Origin: Auxenochlorella pyrenoidosa
Lineage: Eukaryota > Chlorophyta > Trebouxiophyceae > Chlorellales > Chlorellaceae
Assembly (NCBI GenBank): GCA_001430745.1
Contig: KQ481984.1
Location: 46,181-60,007, forward strand
Reading direction: 5' to 3'
Length of the DNA: 13,827 bases
A program made the translations under genes and the position numbers. Below, piece after piece: positions 1-6,950 of this stretch. How positions within the stretch are numbered: position 1 is the stretch's first letter; each line of letters opens with the position of its first letter. The notes under the pieces were generated by a model, which worked only from the letters and a program-made list of their open reading frames with translations, was not told the DNA's origin and made no database searches.

Positions 1-166
1 ACCGTTGGGATGGCTGGCAGGGAGCCCATGCAGGCCACGCACGGCTGGTTGGCATGGACTGCACGCATGTGGATGGCTGGCGGGGGCCGTTGCCGTTTTC
101 GGGGCGGCCCCAGGTCTCCCCCCTGCGCCTGTCGAACTGCGCTTGGCCCACCCCCCGCTCCCCGCC

Positions 167-317
167 ATGAACGGGCTTTGGGGACAAAGAATAGTCTCCC
201 ACCCCTCCCTTCCCTTCCTGCAGGAGAACATGAAGGGGCTTTGGGGACAAAGAATCCTTTTTGTGTTTTTTTAGTCTAAGAATAGTGCCCCTCCCTCCTT
301 CCTGCAGGAAAACATGA
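167..317 (+). repeat. Tandem partial copies of a 3' splice site and exon start
   Basis: The start of the first recognised exon (ATGAAGGGCCTGCTGGGA, from 314) is preceded by two degenerate copies. These are ATGAACGGGCTTTGGGGA from 167 and ATGAAGGGGCTTTGGGGA from 230, both followed by CAAAGAAT. The second copy carries its own pyrimidine tract and CTGCAG acceptor (CAG 221-223). Reading from that decoy acceptor gives ENMKGLWGQRI and soon a TAG, so its use would truncate the protein. The copies are 63 and 84 bp apart. Confidence 0.8.
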
Positions 318-2030
318 AGGGCCTGCTGGGAGACCTGATGGAGCACCACTGGGAGCAGCTGCAGGTGTGGGCCCAGCGCCTCGGGCTGGGGGACCGCGGC
401 ACAGCTTCCCGACGCTGTGATTAGTTATGACCAGCGACTTGGGCGTGGAAGCGGGTTGTGGGACTGGCCCCCCGCGCGCTGTGCGCCGGGGCAGCGGCAG
501 GCTCGGGCGGCAAAGCCTGAACCCCCCACCCACCCACCCACCCAACCCCCCCTCTCTGCAGGCCGTCGACTATTGCGAGGTGTTCAGGAACATGCACATC
601 AAGCACGAGCAGAACCAGGTGGGTGTGGGTGGGTGGGTGCGTAGGGTGTTTGTGTTGGTTTGTGTGTGTGCTCCAGGCGCCCCGCACATGGGGGAATGGA
701 CACACGCGGCGCGCAGCCCTGCCATGTGCCCCGAACGACGCTGGGCTGCGACGCCGCCCGCCACCGCCCGCCTCTCAGCGAGCTTGGCAAGCTGAGCGGT
801 CTGCTCCCCTGGCCCGCAGGACCGCGTGACTGTTGGGAAGCCCGAGAGCGAGCCAGGGGCCCTCCAGGCGGCGGCGGCGGCGCGGGAGGCCAACCTGTTG
901 GCGCAGCAGCGCGCCGCGGCGGCGGCGGAGCAGCGGCGGAGACGTGAGGCCCCACCCCCCCCGCTGCAAGGCGCCGCCCGGCCGTTCCCTCGGACGCTGC
1001 CTGGCTGCCTGCCTGCGCCTGCCGCTGCCGCGGCGGGCCTCACGCCTTTTCAACCTGTGCCCACACGCTTATGCTTGCCCGGTCAACCGCCACGCGTGCC
1101 TGCACGCCCCGAGCTACCTGCGCGCGCTGAGCTGCCTGTGCCTTCCCTGCTGCCCTCTGCCCTGCTGCTCTCACCCCGCTGCTCACTTCCCTGCTGCAGG
1201 GGGTGAGCGGGAGGTGGATGAGGATGAGGAGAGCTACTTTGACCGAGAGGACGACTCTGGTGGGTGCTGCGCCGCTGGGCCTGCTGGGTGCTGCGCTGGT
1301 GGGCATGCTGGGTGCCGCCGTGCCTGCTGGGTGCTGCGCTGGGGCCCGCTGTGCCTGCTGGTTGTGCCGCCGCCGTGCCCCCCCCCTTGGGAGGCGAGGC
1401 GAGCTGAGGGGCACTGGCAGATCACAGCCTGGGCCGGCTCCGCAACCCCGTCCTGCCCCGCCCAGCTCACCAGCAGCCGGCCCACGCCCCCGCCCCTGCG
1501 CAGACGACGAGCAGCCGCCGCCAGGCGGTGGCGGCGGGCCCGCCGCCAGCGGCCCCGGCGGCGGCAGGGTGGTCCTTGAAGCTGGCTCGCCCGGGGGGCT
1601 GCCCGGGCTGCTGGGCCCGCTGGTGGACTATGGCGAGGATGATGACGAGGAGCTGCCGCCCGCGCTGCGAGGTGAGGCCGATTTTTCGAGAGAGAGAAAA
1701 ATCGGTCAAAGTCGAAGCGCCCCTGCATGGCGCGCTTGCGCCGCACGGTGCCCCGCCCAGCTCGCCGTGCGCCGTTGCGTCCCGCTGGCCATGTGCGGTC
1801 CATGCAGCAGGATGCCCCGCTGCCTGGCGACCTCACCGTGCCGCCCTCTGCCCCCGCCCCCCCCCCTTCCCCTGGCTGCAGGTGCAGGCACGCCCAAGCG
1901 CAGCCCGGCCAACGACCGCCCCGGCTCGCCCCCCCTCGAAAAGCGCTTCCGGCCGGCCAGCGGCAGCGGCAGCCCGTGGCGCCCCGGGCTGCCAGGCGGC
2001 GGCGGCAGGGGCAGCCCTCCGCTGCGGTAG
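308..2030 (+). CDS. PPP4R3: Protein phosphatase 4 regulatory subunit 3 (SMEK/PSY2) homologue, C-terminal exons, 5' partial
   Basis: Exons read as 308-364, 562-618, 820-943, 1200-1259, 1504-1671 and 1882-2030 (TAG at 2028-2030). Every junction is GT/AG and phases agree (0,0,1,1,1). About 205 residues are visible. Seen: a segment ending MEHHWEQLQ joined to AVDYCEVFRNMHIKHEQNQ, which resembles the family stretch before the DVDYVQTFKGLKLRFEQQ-like motif. It is followed by an Ala/Gln/Arg-rich linker, then an acidic block VDEDEESYFDRED (compare the family EEEMWFN-acidic motif), a Gly-rich segment, GPLVDYGEDDDEE (the typical C-terminal LVDY-acidic motif), and a basic tail with PPLEKRFRP. Family knowledge: this subunit directs the PP4 catalytic subunit to nuclear and DNA-damage or signalling substrates. 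The N-terminal PH-like and armadillo portions lie upstream of the window. The linker is shorter than in animals. I am confident of the family; the exact ends of Gly/Ala-rich exons are inferred. Confidence 0.88.
1258..1375 (+). repeat. Degenerate CTGGGTGCTGCGCTG minisatellite in an intron
   Basis: Starting at the donor site of the intron 1260-1503, variants of GCTGGGTGCTGCGCTGG recur at irregular spacing for about 115 bp. The array lies wholly inside the intron of the PP4 subunit gene. Confidence 0.6.
1678..1705 (+). repeat. Perfect 10-bp inverted repeat just after a 5' splice site
   Basis: CCGATTTTTC (1678-1687) and GAAAAATCGG (1696-1705) are perfect reverse complements around a (GA)4 loop. 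The donor GTGAGG occupies 1672-1677, so in the pre-mRNA the hairpin would begin directly after the U1 binding site. A G-U and a G-C pair can extend it by two. The arms are A/T-rich in an otherwise GC-rich intron. Confidence 0.75.
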
Positions 2031-2381
2031 CGCATGCACCAGACCCGCCCAGCGAGCCGCTCTGAGCGATGCTTATTTGACCAGTCACCAGTCAACACGC
2101 TCTTTTCTCCTGCCCCAGCTGTTGCTCCCGCTCCCTGCTGACTCTGCTGCTCCACCGCTGCACTCTACTCCCCTTCGCACTGCCCTTGACCTACCATTTT
2201 CGTCGCAGCACAGCGCCGCACCCTGCCCCCCCATTTTCCAGCCGACACGCGCCCGCAGCTCCCCCCCTGCACCTGGCTAGCACAGCGCCGTTGCCGACCA
2301 CCCCCACCAACTAGCTCCCAACGCACCGCGCCCACTGCGCGCCTGGGTCTGTGTCGCTCCTTCCGTTGCGGTCATACAGAC

Positions 2382-2386
2382 TGTAA
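2382..2386 (+). terminator. Putative poly(A) signal TGTAA of the PP4 subunit gene
   Basis: TGTAA lies about 350 nt after the stop codon at 2030. UGUAA is the usual chlorophyte nuclear polyadenylation signal. Cleavage would be expected roughly 10-20 nt further on. The stretch 2031-2400 is therefore read as a C-rich 3' UTR without coding features. Confidence 0.55.
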
Positions 2387-2400
2387 GCCCACACAAGCAA

Positions 2401-3038
2401 GCAAGCGCCTGTTCCGATCTCCGCAGCCTGGCCTCTCCGACTTCTAACAACAACATGTGGTACAAAAGGCTTGGCTGCGCCGCGTCGTGGGCAGCATGCA
2501 GTGCAGGTGGGGACAGGCACGCTCGGCAGTTCGGAGGAAGGGTTAAGGTGTACATGCAGTTCTGGTCTGGAGACAGGTGGCAAGGGGAGATGCGGCAAGC
2601 CAGTGGGAGTGTGGAGTGGCGGTCTTGTTGGGAGGAGGTGAGTGCATGAAATGTGACATGATAGCACGAGGGGCTCATGGGATGGCAGGCGTGGAAAGGG
2701 GTTACTGGAACAATGAATGAAATGGTGGGCTCTCAGGTGGGATGTGGTTTGATAGCTAAAGGAGTGGCAAGCATGCGCGCTTGGAAAACTGCATGATATG
2801 CCACGTGGGTGCTGGGACCTTGCCCTGCAAGCGCCGCACAGCTGCTGGGCAGCATAGAAGGCGTGCTGTGCCGGTGGGGGCCAGGCCCGCAATGATGACA
2901 CCCCAGATCGGGACTGGGTTGCTGCGCAGCGTGCCGACGCCACCTGACCTAGCCGCCCCGCGCCATGGCGGCCTGGCAGCCAGCCTCGAGGCGAGCTCGC
3001 AGCTCTGCAGCTGCCGGTTGGACTCGGTCAACTTTCGG
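2401..3038. other. Convergent spacer / 3' UTR side of two genes
   Basis: No exon with plausible splice borders was found here on either strand, apart from the shifted-frame remnant near 2975-3034 described separately. No TTACA (minus-strand TGTAA) was seen, so the 3' end of the minus-strand gene is unplaced. Confidence 0.5.
2975..3034 (-). pseudogene. Shifted-frame continuation of the coiled-coil C terminus
   Basis: One frame away from the final exon, the minus strand reads KLTESNRQLQSCELASRLAA. This resembles the paralogue's ending QESDRQLADCESGREQLL at 13.4 kb (shared E-S-D/N-R-Q-L-x-x-C-E). The annotated stop at 3039-3041 cuts off before it. It is either a frameshifted remnant or part of an exon I have not joined correctly. 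Confidence 0.5.
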
Positions 3039-3043
3039 TCAAC
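3024..3043. repeat. 9-bp direct repeat, 11-bp period, over the stop codon
   Basis: TCGGTCAAC occurs at 3024-3032 and 3035-3043. The TGA stop of the cysteine coiled-coil gene (3039-3041, minus) lies in the second copy, next to the suspected frameshift. Confidence 0.7.
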
Positions 3044-5761
3044 GCCCTGTGCGCCGGCAGTCGCGCTGGCAGTCGACCAGCCGGTTGCTCGTCGTCACCA
3101 GGTTGGCTGCAGGGGGCGCAGGGGTGGGGAAGCGAGCAGGCGGAGGTACTACCTTAGTAACGCCAGTTGCGGCCTGCCCCGCAGCAGCTCCCCCTCCGCA
3201 GGGTTTGTCCCCTCCACATGGGCCCCCCCCCAACCCAACCCCACCCACCCACCCCGCCGCCAGCTCAGCCCATCCCCCCTCACTCGTGCAGTTGCTGCTC
3301 GCCGCATGGCAGTCGTCCAGCGACTGCGACACGCTGTCCAGCTGCGACTGGCACACCCCAAAGCTGGAGTCGCAGGCCTGCAGCTCGGCGGCCGCCAGCT
3401 CCGCCCTGCTCTGCCAATCCTCCAGCTCGCTCTGCAGGTCCCCTGCAGCAGTGGGCAGGGGGGCAGCGGGGTGGTGTGCGGTTCGGAGGCGTTGTTGACT
3501 GCAGCGCCCGTCTGCTGCCCTGCCCCAGCCCGGGCGCTGGCCCCGCCATCGAGAGGCGCCGCCCGTGGCGGATGCCAACGTGCCAACCACACTGAGCTTG
3601 CTGGTTGCCAGGATTGCCTGCAAGCATGCTCGGCCAGCCTCGCCCGCATGCCCAGGCATGCTGCCCTTGGGGTGTGCCCTCACCATTGGCATTGCTGGCA
3701 GCAGCCAGGTCGGTCTCGCAGGTCGTGAGCATGGCATCCGTGTCATTCTGGGTGGCTGCGCAGCTGTCGGCCAGGCGCGTCTCGGTTTCCAGCTGCAGAC
3801 AGGGCAGCAGGCGACCAGGTCCTTCCATTGGTTAAGAGCCGGGAAGGGGCCCAGGCGGCGGCGATGCGCATGCTGTGCTCGCCGGCGCGCCAACAGCACG
3901 CCCTGCGCGCACGCACACACACACACACACCACCACCACCACCACCGGGCTTGCCTGCTGGGTGCAGGTGATGAGCTGCGTCTGCTTGCCTATGCTGTCC
4001 ACCAGGCAGTCGTGCAGCGAGTCCTGGCCGTCCACGCCCTGCAGGGCGGGGCGGGTGGCGCATGCGCATGGGAGAGAGCTCAGGCCGGGGTGGGTGCCAG
4101 CCCTGGCTGCCATCTGGGTGGGATGGCACCTGCTTGCTGACGTGGGCACTCTGGACGGTGCCGTACAGCCATGGCTGTTTGAAATCCGCACAGCGACACG
4201 CAGCTCCGAAAAGGTTGTCCCAGGCAGCTGGCGGTGCGGCGGCCCACCTGGGCGCCTGCTGCCCTGCTGGCTTGGCCAGGGCCTTGGCCCCGGCTGGCGC
4301 CCCCCGCAGCCGCTGCCTGCTTCGCAGCTGGCAGCTCGCGCCGCAGCGCGCCGGGCCGGAAGCAGGTATGCAGGCAAGGCAGGCGGGCAACTCACGCTCT
4401 CAAAGGAGGCGTACAGCTCGGCGTTGACGTCGGCCATCTGGGCGTACGCCCCCTCCAGCTCCGCCAGCGTGTCATTCAGAAAGGCCTGCACCGCCGCCAG
4501 CTGCGCCTCCAGCTCAGCGATACGTGCGTCCTTGGCAGCCAGGTCGGCCGAGCAGTCGCTGACTGTTGTTGTATTGGTGGAGGTGTCTGAGGCGGCGCGC
4601 GTGGCGCCTGAGCGGCTGGCGGTCAGCGCCTGCCGGCGCGCGGCGCTGCAGAGGGGGGGCGTGCCGGCTTGCGGGGCGAGTGGGTTGAGGGGCGGCGCGG
4701 CCCTGGCGGGCTGGCCCAGGGGTCTGCAGGCAGGTTGCCGGCTGGCGTCGCGCAGGGCCCGAGGGTTGTCGCCACTCCCAAGCAGGCAGGGCAGGCAGTG
4801 TCGCGGAGCAGCTGCACGCAGCGGCTCCTCCGGGGCAGTTCTGTGCAGCGTTTGCATGCGGGGTGGAAACCGCTATGTGAGCCCTACCAAATGCCCGCTC
4901 ACAGCACGCACGTCCCAGCAGGGTGTGCGGGTCTCACATGAGCTGCCGGGTCAGCGAGGCCGTGTTGACGGTGCACCTGCTGAGGGCGGCGGTCTTGGCC
5001 CCCAAGCCCGCCGCCAGCGCTGCGTTGCTCTTCTTGCAGCCGGCCAGCTTGCTGCCCGCGGGGGACAGCCGAGTGACCTGGGGGCCAGGCAGCGGGTTGA
5101 CCCAACGTGAGGATGCGGCCTGGCGATGCAGCTGCCTGCACAAAGCGGCAGCTGGTGCTGCAGCGGGCAGGAGCCCGCAGTACGTGATAGCAGGCTGCCA
5201 AGCTTGGCCAAGGCTGCCTGCCGTGCCCTCACCTGCGCCTTTGCGGTCGCCAGGTTGGAGTTGCACGCCTTGAGCTGCTTCTGGGCGGTGGCTGCCGCGG
5301 CGGCGGCGGTCTTCAGCTGCTGGGCCGCTGTTGAGTTGCACTGGGCGAGCCTCGCGCCGCAGGAGGCCTTGTCGGCGGTGCATGTCTTTAGCTGGGTGGC
5401 GCAGGCCTGGGCGCTCGGTAGCATGGTGTAGTTCCCCCCTCCCGCCGCTGCAAGCACACTATGGGGAAGGGTTATGGTCAGGCAACATTGTGCTCGTACA
5501 TGCGCTGATAGCTGCGAGCGCGGGGGCGTGCCGTGCGGTACAAGCGAAAGTGAGCCGATTCGCCATTAAGCCGTTCACCGCAACTTTTGTGGATCATTAT
5601 ATTCGCCAAAGTTTTCAATCAGGCCGTTGGACCTCCGATAATGCCCACATTGCTCGCCCGCAAAGAAGAGCACCCGTCCTGCTTCACTTGAGCCCCCGCT
5701 CACCCGCCAAGGTTGATGAAATGCTGATGAGAGTACAGAGTAGTGCACGGCGGACCTCCAT
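3039..5761 (-). CDS. Predicted secreted cysteine-heptad coiled-coil protein, unknown function
   Basis: Eight exons (descending): 5761-5704, 5447-5233, 5077-4938, 4645-4396, 4038-3955, 3792-3684, 3442-3284 and 3106-3039. They total 1083 nt, encode 360 residues plus TGA, and all phases match. Exon 1 is a signal peptide (MEVRR, then a hydrophobic ALLCTLISISSTLA core). Seen in the mature part: sequons NYT, NST, NTT, NDT and NCT; heptad-like Ala/Leu/Gln sequence; and repeated L-x-x-C (LKTC, LAQC, LKAC, LITC, LTTC, LQAC, LDDC, LVDC). Cysteines at 35, 42, 49 and 56 are exactly 7 apart. Those at 169, 232, 246, 260, 274, 309, 316, 330, 337 and 351 differ only by multiples of 7. No family is recognised. 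Inference: an extracellular or cell-wall protein whose coiled coil is crosslinked through core cysteines. Intron 5 appears to start with GC. The C-terminal end may be frameshifted. A paralogue lies at the right edge of the window. Confidence 0.8.
3914..3946. repeat. Microsatellite (CA)n/(CAC)n in intron 5
   Basis: An uninterrupted CA dinucleotide run to about 3930 is followed by CAC trinucleotides to 3946. On the coding (minus) strand this is a GGT/GT tract beginning within about 10 nt of the 5' end of intron 5 of the coiled-coil gene. Confidence 0.9.
3953..3954 (-). other. Probable GC 5' splice site (intron 5)
   Basis: The coding strand reads CAG|GCAAGC, a good match to GC-donor consensus. 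Using it keeps phase and keeps the cysteine spacing across the junction at exactly 14 (C246 to C260). The nearest in-phase GT (CCG|GTGGTG) would add three residues and break the heptad register. Confidence 0.6.
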
Positions 5762-6290
5762 CTCGAGCCAGGAAGGTTGGCAGGCAGCTGTAGGCGGCGT
5801 CCGAAGCGGGCGATGCCAGCCGGCACGCTTCAACAAAGACCAAAGGAGGCGAATGATGTGATTCGGCGAAAGGTAGAGCCTTCTGAGCGCCAGGTGAGTT
5901 GTGGCGCTCCACCTTTGACAGCTCAGCTGCGGGTCTGCCGTGCTTCCAACCCGACGGGCTAATCGTGTCTCCGTGCAGGCCGAGAGATGTTCACAGCTTT
6001 GATAACGGCCGTGAAAGTTGAGAGGCGGGCTCTCTGAAGCGAGGAGCTGGAATGTGCCGAAACGCAAGAGTGGAGGGGGCAATGCGCCAGCCGGGCTTGC
6101 AAATGATGTAGAAGACGCTGACAATGGAGATTGACTAGCACATTCTACCTCCGTCCGGGAGTAACTCCGGAAACACATCACTGCCGCCAGGCTGGCGCCG
6201 GCGGCTGATGTTGCACCACACAGCGTCTGTGCTTTAGCCTTTTGGTGCAGGAACAAGGGAATGGGAGGCGCAAAGTGGGAACTATCTATG
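5762..6290. promoter_or_regulatory. Spacer holding the promoter/5' UTR of the coiled-coil gene
   Basis: Lies between the ATG at 5761 (minus) and the putative poly(A) signal of the oxygenase gene. It is less GC-rich than its surroundings. No TATA box, repeat or exon could be supported. Confidence 0.35.
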
Positions 6291-6295
6291 TTACA
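6291..6295 (-). terminator. Putative poly(A) signal of the oxygenase gene
   Basis: TTACA on the plus strand reads TGTAA on the minus strand. It lies about 620 nt after the oxygenase stop codon, a reasonable 3' UTR length for green algae. No other TTACA was noticed between it and the stop. Confidence 0.5.
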
Positions 6296-6838
6296 GCCGT
6301 GCAGCAGCGGCTGCAGGCTGTTGTATGCCGCCTGCGGCGGCCGCCAGTTTCCTGCCCCAGCTGGCAACCATATCGGCAGCCGCCGGGCGCTGTAAGCCAT
6401 CCACCCAACATTGTTGCCCTTTCATCCGTGCCTTGATTCTCACAAATTCCTGCCCACCTGGCTCTAGTTCAGCCCATCAGATGCTCATGGCATGGCCACC
6501 AGCTGCCAGAGCGCTGGCTCTGGCAGCCGCCAAGTATCCCTCGCCAGCGGGGCGGCAGCTGCTGCCAACGACAGCAGGATGCGGCGGGAGGCCCCCTGGA
6601 ACAGCGTGCCCCAGCCCATCAAAGCAGAGCTCAGGCCCAGCCTGCGCCCAGCACGGGCTCTCGGCTGCTGCCGCTGCCATTTTGGGGGAAGGCGAGACGC
6701 GGCCACGGGCACACTCCGGCCCGCTGCGAGCGGCAGCCCCTCGCCTCTGCTCTGCTCTGCTCACAAGAGGCCCGGCGCGGCCCAACAGACCAGCTGTCAG
6801 CGGGGTCGAGGAACACGTCGCAGGGAAGTCGGGCAGTG

Positions 6839-6950
6839 CATCAAGCCCAGCCGCTGCACGCTGCCTGGGCGTCAGGTGTGCATGAGGCCCAGCCAATGCA
6901 TGCTGCCTTGGGTTCAGCTGTGCATGAGGCCCAGCTGCTGCATGATGTAC
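6839..6950. repeat. 42-bp tandem repeat spanning the oxygenase stop codon
   Basis: CATGAGGCCCAGC or a close variant begins at 6839, 6881 and 6923, an exact 42-bp period (14 codons). The true stop (6914-6916) has an in-frame TGA copy at 6872-6874. Each unit re-encodes an LGLMH-type ending on the minus strand. Confidence 0.85.

Noticed and set aside
3875..5110. A 411-codon open frame on the plus strand
   Set aside because: It runs across exons and introns of the minus-strand coiled-coil gene, whose splice sites and cysteine register are much stronger evidence.
5762..6400. Long minus-strand open frame upstream of the coiled-coil signal peptide
   Set aside because: Only the last 19 codons before the GTGAGC donor look like protein (a signal peptide starting at its own ATG). 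The rest resembles spacer DNA.
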